A stretch of 6,068 nt of DNA. Source: Dehalococcoidia bacterium. GTDB lineage: Bacteria; Chloroflexota; Dehalococcoidia; SAR202; UBA11138. The stretch is from positions 3,079 through 9,146 of the forward strand of contig JAAXHY010000350.1 in assembly GCA_012270665.1 (NCBI GenBank), read 5' to 3'. This document shows, piece by piece, positions 1 through 4,155 of this stretch. Within the stretch, counting starts at the first letter, position 1. Each line of letters begins with the position of its first letter. Below the pieces are notes generated by a model that was not told the DNA's origin, searched no databases, and saw nothing but the letters and a program-made list of their open reading frames with translations. A program made the position numbers and the translations under genes.

Positions 1-69
1 TCCGCCCTCCCCGATGCGTTCGAGGTGGGCGACATTGCCCGAGAAGAGGATGAAAGGGTCGTTCTGTAG
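1..69 (+). CDS. Possible C-terminal tail of an upstream gene, product unknown
   Basis: Frame 1 is open from the left edge to a TAG at 67-69 and gives a 22-residue tail (SALPDAFEVGDIAREEDERV, then VL). The acidic/aliphatic composition and the GC-rich third positions look coding. No family can be recognised from so short a piece. The opposite strand also reads as protein-like here but has no start codon, so the plus-strand tail is preferred. Confidence is low. Confidence 0.3.
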   Translation, partial: SALPDAFEVGDIAREEDERVVL

Positions 70-79
70 CTCTTCGCCA

Positions 80-109
80 TTGACCCCGCTCGACCCTGAA
101 GCGTAAGAT
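80..109 (+). promoter_or_regulatory. Candidate sigma70 promoter for the SelW-like gene
   Basis: A TTGACC -35 box (80-85) and a TAAGAT -10 box (104-109) are separated by 18 bp. Transcription would start near 116, about 22 nt before the ATG at 138, leaving room for the GAGGGG Shine-Dalgarno at 125-130. Both boxes deviate from consensus, so this is a plausible assignment and not a firm one. Confidence 0.4.
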
Positions 110-137
110 TACCCAATACTGTCCGAGGGGTGGGTAT

Positions 138-395
138 ATGGCAGAGAACGGACTCAAGATACGTCTGGAGTATTGTCAGCATTGAGGCCATGCCTTGCGC
201 GCCGCCTGGATGGCGGGCGAGGCCCTGAGCCGCGCCGGCGAGTATATATCCGAGTTCAATCTCATTCCCAGCGTTCACGGCATGTTCCACATCTACATAG
301 ATGACGAACTTGTTGCGTCCCACCAACACCTGCCCGACGCCCATATCTTCCCCGATCTAGAAGATATGATGGCCGCCATCCTGTCCAGGATCTGA
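138..395 (+). CDS. SelW-like (Rdx family) selenoprotein with an in-frame TGA as selenocysteine
   Basis: The reading frame starts at ATG 138, with GAGGGG (125-130) 7 nt upstream, and ends at TGA 393-395. It gives 85 residues if the TGA at 183-185 (residue 16) is selenocysteine. The N-terminus reads KIRLEYCQH, then U, then GHALRAAWMAGEAL. This is the Rdx/SelW layout: a beta strand, a C-x-x-C/U redox motif (C13, U16) and the RAAWMA helix. It is followed by an IDDEL hairpin strand (the family's VDGEL), a Phe-Pro-(E/D) turn (IFPDLEDM) and a C-terminal helix. The length is normal for the family. SelW-like proteins are small thioredoxin-fold redox proteins, and both Sec and Cys versions are known. 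The physiological partner is unknown. Without Sec decoding only a 66-aa stub from TTG 195 would be called, lacking the redox motif. A nonsense mutation is possible but would have to fall by chance exactly on the redox position. Confidence 0.8.
186..224 (+). promoter_or_regulatory. Putative bacterial SECIS element for UGA 183-185
   Basis: Directly after the UGA, CCGCC (202-206) pairs with GGCGG (212-216) around the loop UGGAU (207-211). Below it CGC (198-200) pairs with GCG (217-219), and CUU (194-196) with AGG (220-222, one wobble), with single bulged G residues at 201 and 197. GGCC (186-189) could instead pair with GGCC (221-224) to close the base. The apical loop begins 21 nt after the UGA and has a G at its second position. 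Both features match the known bacterial SECIS pattern recognised by SelB. The hairpin lies in coding sequence, as bacterial SECIS elements do. Confidence 0.6.
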
Positions 396-424
396 AGGTA
401 TTCCCGAACAGCTATCTCCATTTC

Positions 425-450
425 ACTTGAAGCCCAGATGGTGCTTCAGT
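425..450 (+). other. Hairpin in the gap between the SelW-like gene and guaB3
   Basis: A stem of about 10 bp can form: AC plus TGAAGCCC (425-435, one bulged T) pairs with GG plus GCTTCAGT (440-450, one bulged T) around the loop AGAT. It lies 30 nt after the SelW-like stop and 25 nt before the guaB3 Shine-Dalgarno. No T-tract follows, so it is not a canonical intrinsic terminator. It could be an attenuating or processing structure, or chance. Confidence 0.3.
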
Positions 451-489
451 ACATTCATTCAAGATTCCACAGGCGGAGGTTTTGCAGAT

Positions 490-1632
490 ATGGCGCTTTC
501 ACACCGACGAGAACTTCGACGAGTATATGGCTTCGACGAGGTCGCGATTGCGCCTGGCTCGATCACGATCAACCCCGAACTCACCAGCGCTGACTTCTCA
601 GTGGACGGCATAACGCTCTCGACCCCCGTCCTCGGCGGGGCCATGGACGCTGTATCCTCCCCCGCGTTCGTGAGCGAACTGGACAGGCTCGGCGGAATGG
701 CCGTAACCAACATGGAGGGCGTCCACAGCCGCTACGAAGACTCCCAGGGCGTGATACAGGAAATAGTCGAAACCCCGCAAACTAAGGTGACCTCCGTACT
801 CCAGAAGGTTTACTCCGCCCCGCTCCGCGAGGAGCTCATCGGGAAGCGGGTCGAGGAGATAAAGGAAAGCGGCGCGAAATGCGCCGTTTCGTTTACCCCT
901 GCGACCACGAAAGCGCTCGCCCCGCTCGCCGCCGAGGCCGGAGCCGATGTTATCGTCGTCCAATCCACCGTCACCACCGCGCGCCACATCTCCAGGAGCC
1001 AGCGCGGTCTGCGATTCCCCGAACTCCTGGAGATGGTTGACGTTCCGGTAATCGTCGGCAACTGCGTCAGCTACGACGTCGCGCTTGAACTCATGACCAC
1101 CGGCATACACGGTGTCCTCGTCGGCGTCGGCCCCGGAGCCGCCTGCACCACCCGCGAGGTCACAGGCGTCGGAATACCGCAGGTAACCGCCACCATGGAC
1201 ACCGCCGCCGCCAGGGACGAATACTTCGAGCGCACCGGACGCTACGTTCCCATCATCACCGACGGAGGCATACGCACCGGCGGAGACCTGTGCAAGGCCA
1301 TCGCGTCCGGCGCCGACGCCGTCATGATTGGCACCCCGCTCGCCCAGTCCGAAGAGGCCCCGGGCGGGGGATACAACTGGGGCATGGCGAGCCCCGACCC
1401 CAACCTGCCTCGCGGCACCCGCGTCAACGTGGGCGTCAAGGGAACTCTCGAGCAGATACTCTTCGGCCCCAGTTCCGTGACCGATGGCACCCAGAACCTC
1501 GTCGGTGCGCTCAACATCTGCCTCGGCATGGTCGGCGCCGAGAACATCCGCGAAATGCACGAGGTAGCCGAAGTCGTCGTCGCCCCCTCCATCAAGACCG
1601 AAGGCAAGCACTACCAGCTAGGCCTGGAGTAG
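490..1632 (+). CDS. guaB3: GuaB3-type IMP dehydrogenase family protein lacking CBS domains
   Basis: 380 residues in a single IMPDH/GMP-reductase TIM barrel. Start ATG 490 is chosen because GGAGGT (475-480) sits at ideal distance; a TTG at 427 in the same frame lacks a ribosome site and adds a non-homologous tail. Visible motifs are TPVLGGAMDAVSSP near the N-terminus (residues 45-58), the catalytic-cysteine loop GVGPGAACTTREVTGVG (212-228, Cys219), the phosphate-binding ITDGGIRTGGD (256-266), GADAVMIGTPLAQSEEAPGG (274-293) and the C-terminal AEVVVAPSIKTEGK (360-373). Canonical GuaB is about 490 residues because a Bateman (two-CBS) module is inserted in the barrel; here that module is absent, as in GuaB3 proteins. 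The conserved Cys and loops suggest oxidation of IMP to XMP with NAD+, the committed step of GMP synthesis. GMP reductase is the alternative, but the length and the EEAPG segment favour the IMPDH side. Confidence 0.88.
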   Translation: MALSHRRELRRVYGFDEVAIAPGSITINPELTSADFSVDGITLSTPVLGGAMDAVSSPAFVSELDRLGGMAVTNMEGVHSRYEDSQGVIQEIVETPQTKVTSVLQKVYSAPLREELIGKRVEEIKESGAKCAVSFTPATTKALAPLAAEAGADVIVVQSTVTTARHISRSQRGLRFPELLEMVDVPVIVGNCVSYDVALELMTTGIHGVLVGVGPGAACTTREVTGVGIPQVTATMDTAAARDEYFERTGRYVPIITDGGIRTGGDLCKAIASGADAVMIGTPLAQSEEAPGGGYNWGMASPDPNLPRGTRVNVGVKGTLEQILFGPSSVTDGTQNLVGALNICLGMVGAENIREMHEVAEVVVAPSIKTEGKHYQLGLE

Positions 1633-1640
1633 GCGCTTCA

Positions 1641-1674
1641 ACTCAAGCATTACGATTTGCTTGGGTGCATTTTA
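1641..1674 (+). terminator. Weak intrinsic terminator after guaB3
   Basis: ACTCAAGCA (1641-1649) pairs with TGCTTGGGT (1658-1666, one G-T wobble) across an 8-nt loop and is followed by GCATTTTA. The stem is only moderately GC-rich and the T-run is just four bases. Its position 8 nt after the guaB3 stop supports a terminator role. Confidence 0.5.
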
Positions 1675-1740
1675 TGGTGATATAGCATGGAGACGGAAGA
1701 ATGAAAAGAAACTCTGATTCATGGGCAGTCTGTACCGCGA

Positions 1741-1905
1741 ATGCCCGAAGAGCTAAAATTGATCCGAGCCCTCCCTACCAAAGCTGACCATATAGTTCCA
1801 CACTCGGCGGGCGGGAAAACGATTGTGAGCAACGGGCAATTATTATGTCCGAATTGTAATTTGAAGAAATCGGACAGCGCCCCCGAAAGTTGCATGAAAG
1901 TTTGA
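1741..1905 (+). CDS. HNH endonuclease core, probably an N-terminally truncated remnant
   Basis: A 54-residue open frame from ATG 1741 to TGA 1903-1905. It carries an unmistakable HNH core: [13 protein letters not shown] (residues 15-27), then [15 protein letters not shown] (31-45). D16-H17, N31 and N40/K43 occupy the ββα-metal catalytic positions, with Asn in place of the last His as in HNN variants. C36-x-x-C39 is one zinc knuckle. Intact HNH proteins of this kind have a partner CxxC before the DH, usually at the end of a longer protein. Here that half is absent: the frame meets a TGA at 1702-1704, and neighbouring frames show no CxxC. No good Shine-Dalgarno precedes ATG 1741. The best reading is a relic of a nuclease or restriction gene that lost its N-terminus. 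The domain call is firm; expression is doubtful. Confidence 0.5.
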   Translation: MPEELKLIRALPTKADHIVPHSAGGKTIVSNGQLLCPNCNLKKSDSAPESCMKV

Positions 1906-2163
1906 ATGAGCCAATGCTCGGATATTGTGATGACTGAGGCGCTGAGCATCAAACCAGAACTCTTGATGGACCTACTATACGACCTGGGATACGTTAAGAG
2001 TCTTGGTGAATGGTATTGTAGGCATTGCTTTGCATCTGTTAGCTGCGATGGTGTCGAGCATGATCGGTGCTGTCCGGTTGGCAAAGCTGAGAGACTGCTG
2101 ATAAACGACCCACGTTATTTGCCGCCCGTAGATGAGCAAGCCAACGAGTATTTTGTACACTAG
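1906..2163 (+). CDS. Small Cys/His-rich hypothetical protein, possible zinc finger
   Basis: 85 residues; the family is not recognised. The ATG begins on the base directly after the HNH fragment's stop (TGAATG), so translation could be coupled; no strong Shine-Dalgarno is visible. ATG 1930 (residue 9) is an alternative start. The N-terminal half is helical (PELLMDLLYDLGYV, residues 17-30). The middle holds WYCRHC (37-41) followed by C47, H52, C55 and C56, ending in CCPVGKAERLL. This C-x-x-C ... H-x-x-C spacing could bind one zinc ion, a pattern seen in many small phage- or plasmid-type proteins. The C-terminal part (LINDPRYLPPVDEQANEYF) has no recognisable motif. Codon use is less GC-biased than in guaB3 and dnaK, consistent with an accessory origin. 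It could be coding or a leftover of the same decayed locus as the HNH piece. Confidence 0.45.
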   Translation: MSQCSDIVMTEALSIKPELLMDLLYDLGYVKSLGEWYCRHCFASVSCDGVEHDRCCPVGKAERLLINDPRYLPPVDEQANEYFVH

Positions 2164-2266
2164 AGCGTCACGCAATTCATAGAGGCTGGACATTATCCTT
2201 GGCCGCAATGCGATAGCATAGAATGTTCTCCGATTTGACAGACCAGAGTATCCAAGGTTGCCCAAG

Positions 2267-2824
2267 ATGACAACCGCAGCAACTAAACCGTTGACAGCCG
2301 ACGATCTTCTCAAGTTATACAGTGAGGGGGTTCGAGGTGAGCTTGTACAAGGAGAGTTCCGCGCAACTATGTCTGCGGGTGTGACACACGGCAAGGTCGT
2401 GATAAATGTGGCCGGAGAATTGAGAAGCTTCATTAGGCCTCGCCGACTGGGATCCCTTATGGGATCGGATACAGGCATCCTGTTGGAACGCGACCCCGAT
2501 ACTGTGCGAGAACCTGACATCGCGTACATATCAGCCGAGAGAATGCCCATCGGCGCGGAAATACCCGGATACTCAGAGGTTGTCCCAGATCTGGTGGTTG
2601 AAGTTGCATCTCCGAGTGACACCCTTCAGCAGGTCGAGGAAAAATCTCGCATGTGGCTGGGCTACGGCGTTCGCTTGGTGTGGACGATGCATCCGTCCAC
2701 TCGCACTGTGAATGTTTACGCTGAAAGCGGGGCAGGACTCACGCTCACGGAAGAAGACGTACTGGATGGTGGAGATGTACTTCCTGGCTTTTCTTGGGAA
2801 GTGAGCGACATTTTCGACGTCTAG
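2267..2824 (+). CDS. Uma2 family (DUF820) endonuclease-fold protein
   Basis: 185 residues from ATG 2267, which has AAGG (2254-2257) 9 nt upstream. An in-frame TTG at 2258 would overlap that site, so it was not used. Uma2 landmarks occur in order: an N-terminal TADDLLKL helix (10-17), the GELVQGEF strand (24-31), THGKVV (40-45), REPDIAYIS (81-89), PDLVVEVASPSDT (107-119), a helix with K126, and YGVRLVWTMHP (133-143). D84, E112 and K126 are reasonable candidates for the PD-(D/E)xK active site. The C-terminal DVLPGFSWEVSDIF is also typical of the family. Uma2 proteins have a restriction-endonuclease fold and are numerous in Cyanobacteria and Chloroflexota, but their substrate and role are poorly known. 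The gene appears complete. It converges with the toxin-antitoxin pair, and a terminator hairpin begins 28 nt after its stop. Confidence 0.85.
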   Translation: MTTAATKPLTADDLLKLYSEGVRGELVQGEFRATMSAGVTHGKVVINVAGELRSFIRPRRLGSLMGSDTGILLERDPDTVREPDIAYISAERMPIGAEIPGYSEVVPDLVVEVASPSDTLQQVEEKSRMWLGYGVRLVWTMHPSTRTVNVYAESGAGLTLTEEDVLDGGDVLPGFSWEVSDIFDV

Positions 2825-2843
2825 GCGATCAATTTTGGGAAGC

Positions 2844-2880
2844 AAACAAAAAACGCCCCCTCCGAACCCGGAGGGGGCGT
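2844..2880 (-). terminator. Strong intrinsic terminator for the toxin-antitoxin operon
   Basis: A perfect 12-bp stem (2853-2864 with 2869-2880, arms ACGCCCCCTCCG / CGGAGGGGGCGT) closes a 4-nt loop. On the minus strand it is followed by T6GTTTG, a good U-tract, so it terminates leftward transcription from the antitoxin gene. On the plus strand no T-run follows, but the hairpin could still slow transcription coming out of the Uma2 gene. Confidence 0.8.
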
Positions 2881-2891
2881 CCCGATTAGAC
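2850..2891. repeat. 42-bp direct repeat, copy 1 (terminator hairpin plus conserved flank)
   Basis: 40 of 42 bases match 3753-3794 in the same orientation: 33 identical bases (AAA, the 28-nt hairpin, CC), two mismatches, then ATTAGAC. The identity extends past the palindrome on the right side, so these are copies of one element and not just two similar hairpins. The copies lie 903 bp apart and bracket the toxin-antitoxin pair. Confidence 0.8.
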
Positions 2892-2964
2892 AAGGGCGAT
2901 TTCCATGTTTGTTATACAGGGTCTCTACCGCGTGTCGCCTGCACGATATGGTATGACCGTGTGC

Positions 2965-3258
2965 CTAAGGCGCTTTGGGCGCAACAGCGAGACGGACACC
3001 CAATGCGCTGAGAACTTTCATCACTGTGCCGATTCGCGGGTCGCGTTCTCCGGACAGGGCTTTGTACAAGCTCGCTCGACCCAGATGGGCCTCCTCTGCA
3101 ATGGCGGCCATGCCTCTGGCCTTGGCGACGTCACCGACAGCTTTCGCAAAAAACTCAGGATCGTCCTCTTCTAGAGCGGCCCTGAGATATTCGATGACCA
3201 TCTCATCATCAGTGAGATATTCGGTAACATCCCAGGGCGTGTACTTTTCTTTACTCAT
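2965..3258 (-). CDS. Type II antitoxin, HigA/HI1420-like XRE-family protein
   Basis: 97 residues. It matches the 'addiction module antidote' family typified by HI1420. The N-terminal part (TPWDVTEYLTDDEMVIEYLR, residues 7-26) is the family's lead-in. DPEFFAKAVGDVAKARGM (33-50) opens a helix-turn-helix running to about residue 90, with the recognition region HLGRASLYKALSG (58-70) followed by PRIGTVMKVLSALGVRL (74-90). It should bind and neutralise the toxin encoded just upstream and repress the operon. The start has a GAGGAG site (plus strand 3264-3269) a few nt upstream, and the toxin stop lies 15 nt away, so the two genes form one operon in toxin-first order. This order is normal for HigBA/HI1419-type pairs. 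The gene is complete and is followed by the terminator at 2844-2880. Confidence 0.88.
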   Translation of the reverse strand: MSKEKYTPWDVTEYLTDDEMVIEYLRAALEEDDPEFFAKAVGDVAKARGMAAIAEEAHLGRASLYKALSGERDPRIGTVMKVLSALGVRLAVAPKAP

Positions 3259-3273
3259 ATCATCTCCTCGATC

Positions 3274-3573
3274 CTAGAGTTCATTCGCCATCTGTTGAGC
3301 GCGTCTTATGTCGCGCTGTTGACTCGACTTGTCCCCGCCACACAGCAGGATAAATACCGTGTTTCTGCGAATCGTGTAATAGACTCGATACCCGGGGCCG
3401 ACATTGATACGAAGTTCGCTGACGCCTCCGCCAACTGAACCATGGTCTCCAAGATTGCCTTCCTCCACACGTCGGATACGGACGGCGACGCGAGCTTGGA
3501 CCTGTTTGTCACGCAGTCCTCTGAACCAACGCGAGAATGTATCGCTTCTGATGACTTGGTATCTTACAATCAT
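3274..3573 (-). CDS. Type II toxin, HigB/HI1419-like RelE superfamily
   Basis: 99 residues, the usual length for the 'addiction module killer protein' (HI1419-like) family. Family signatures are TFSRWFRGLRD (residues 12-22), the GNLGDHGSVGGGVSELRI segment (39-56), GPGYRVYY (59-66) and the C-terminal LLCGGDKSSQQRDI (76-89) ending in an Ala/Gln-rich helix. RelE-superfamily toxins are ribosome-dependent or free mRNA endonucleases that arrest translation. The basic residues and the conserved GYRVYY strand suggest an intact active fold. The start at 3573 has only a weak ribosome site (GGA about 7 nt upstream), whereas the antitoxin has a strong one. That would favour antitoxin excess. No frameshift or missing segment is seen. 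Confidence 0.88.
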   Translation of the reverse strand: MIVRYQVIRSDTFSRWFRGLRDKQVQARVAVRIRRVEEGNLGDHGSVGGGVSELRINVGPGYRVYYTIRRNTVFILLCGGDKSSQQRDIRRAQQMANEL

Positions 3574-3597
3574 CTTGTGTCCGAAAGGAGACTAATT

Positions 3598-3614
3598 GTC
3601 AAGGGAAATTTGAC
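3598..3614. promoter_or_regulatory. Small inverted repeat upstream of the toxin, possible antitoxin operator
   Basis: GTCAA (3598-3602) and TTGAC (3610-3614) form an inverted repeat with a 7-bp spacer, 25 bp upstream of the toxin start. XRE-type antitoxins usually bind short palindromes in their own promoter. A TTGACA reads on the minus strand at 3602-3597, but no matching -10 box lies at the correct distance, so promoter placement is unresolved. The arms are short and could be chance. Confidence 0.25.
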
Positions 3615-3746
3615 TATGATTCGAAGGCCAAAGCGTAACTCACAAATTGACGAAGAGGCCGGACGACATGAGGAGCGTCGAATACCTGCCCGCTTGGATA
3701 CGTGGAGTCGGAACGGTGCTGGAAGGCTGACGCACCATTTATTGGC

Positions 3747-3783
3747 CATAAGAAAACGCCCCCTCCGAACCCGGAGGGGGCGT
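3747..3783 (-). terminator. Intrinsic terminator for the zinc-ribbon gene
   Basis: The same 12-bp hairpin as at 2853-2880 (here 3756-3767 with 3772-3783). On the minus strand it is followed by TTTTCTTAT. It lies 27 nt past the stop of the minus-strand zinc-ribbon gene, the normal place for its terminator. Confidence 0.8.
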
Positions 3784-3794
3784 CCTAATTAGAC
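3753..3794. repeat. 42-bp direct repeat, copy 2
   Basis: Matches 2850-2891 at 40 of 42 positions in the same orientation, including the hairpin and the ATTAGAC flank outside it. Identity is lost within a few bases on each side. Confidence 0.8.
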
Positions 3795-3810
3795 TAAGCT
3801 GGTTGCCGCG

Positions 3811-3978
3811 CTACGCGGCCTGCTTCTTCGTCGCGTACTCCAGCAGCGACGCCAACTGGTTCGGATCCACGATGTCCTGCATGTGGCCGCACTGGAGGCA
3901 CTCCTTGTAAGCGCCGTACATATCGCGGTTGGTGTGCATATCCCCTTTGCACCTGGGGCAGGCTCTCAATTCCAGCAT
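3811..3978 (-). CDS. 55-aa zinc-ribbon protein of unknown function
   Basis: Start ATG at 3978 is chosen because AAGGAGGG lies 5 nt upstream. A longer frame from 4038 adds 20 basic residues with no ribosome site. The protein opens with MLELRACPRCKGDM (residues 1-14), continues through HTNRDMYGAYKE and closes the ribbon with CLQCGHMQD (27-35). It thus has two CxxC knuckles (C7/C10 and C27/C30) 16 residues apart, a classic single zinc ribbon. A helical tail (NQLASLLEYATKKQAA, 40-55) follows. No enzyme domain is present. Such a mini-protein could bind nucleic acid or act as a zinc-dependent adaptor; that is inference. Its promoter overlaps the putative HspR operator of the divergent chaperone operon, which hints at a stress-linked role. 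A terminator follows the stop. The gene looks intact and its codon use is GC-rich like the core genes. Confidence 0.8.
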   Translation of the reverse strand: MLELRACPRCKGDMHTNRDMYGAYKECLQCGHMQDIVDPNQLASLLEYATKKQAA

Positions 3979-4110
3979 CTCTACCCTCCTTGTCCGGTTC
4001 CCCGTCCGACCGTCGAGTTTCCCTCTCGTTTCATCCATTCGGATGTGGCTAAAATAGACGGGGCCTAGCGCCGATAAAAGATTTTGAATTAGCTAATATG
4101 ATTGGATTAT

Positions 4111-4139
4111 ATTATATCTATTGACATGAATCGTATCAA
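4111..4139 (-). promoter_or_regulatory. Minus-strand sigma70-like promoter for the zinc-ribbon gene
   Basis: Read on the minus strand, TTGATA (-35, plus coordinates 4139-4134) is followed after exactly 17 bp by a perfect TATAAT (4116-4111). Transcription would start near 4104, giving a leader of about 125 nt before ATG 3978. The -35 box lies in the right arm of the HAIR-like palindrome. Confidence 0.65.
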
Positions 4140-4140
4140 G
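4120..4140. promoter_or_regulatory. HAIR-like HspR operator shared by two divergent promoters
   Basis: The site reads ATTGA-N11-TCAAG. The known HspR-associated inverted repeat (HAIR) is CTTGAGT-N7-ACTCAAG, that is CTTGA-N11-TCAAG. Nine of the ten outer bases match with the exact spacing; the four inner arm bases (GT, AC) do not match. The site lies upstream of an hspR gene and covers the -35 boxes of both the plus- and minus-strand promoters, as expected for an autoregulatory repressor site. HspR binding here is inferred, not demonstrated. Confidence 0.55.
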
Positions 4141-4149
4141 TATTATCAT
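4121..4149 (+). promoter_or_regulatory. Sigma70-like promoter of the hspR-grpE-dnaK operon
   Basis: A perfect TTGACA (4121-4126), a 17-bp spacer and TATCAT (4144-4149, five of six consensus bases). Transcription would start near 4156 and leave a leader of about 120 nt before hspR. The -35 box is the left arm of the HAIR-like palindrome, so a bound repressor would block RNA polymerase. Confidence 0.65.
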
Positions 4150-4155
4150 TGGCTT

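Noticed and set aside
1..108. Minus-strand frame reading NGEELQNDPFILFSGNVAH near the left edge
   Set aside because: Looks protein-like, but an in-frame TAA precedes it and no ATG, GTG or TTG lies between, so it cannot start here; kept as a reason for low confidence in the plus-strand tail.
195..395. 66-aa gene starting at TTG 195
   Set aside because: It begins inside the conserved Rdx helix and lacks the redox motif; the real frame starts at ATG 138 and passes through TGA 183.
427..489. TTG start giving guaB3 21 extra residues
   Set aside because: No ribosome site, non-homologous N-terminal residues, and ATG 490 has GGAGGT at the correct distance.
598..1611. 337-codon open frame on the minus strand
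   Set aside because: Antisense of guaB3; the translation is Gly/Asp/Val-rich low-complexity text with no family motif.
2235..2240. TTGACA as a -35 box for the Uma2 gene
   Set aside because: It is only 26 nt from the start codon and has no -10 box at 16-18 bp; any -10 would overlap the ribosome site and start.
1975..2622. 215-codon minus-strand frame across the small ORF and Uma2
   Set aside because: Ser/Arg/Thr-rich antisense of two plus-strand genes; no motif.
3442..3792. 116-codon plus-strand frame over the toxin gene
   Set aside because: Mostly antisense of the toxin; its C-terminal part reads through the terminator hairpin (RPLRTRRGRP), which is not protein-like.
3979..4038. 20-residue N-terminal extension of the zinc-ribbon gene
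   Set aside because: Basic residues without family character and no ribosome site, whereas ATG 3978 has AAGGAGGG just upstream.
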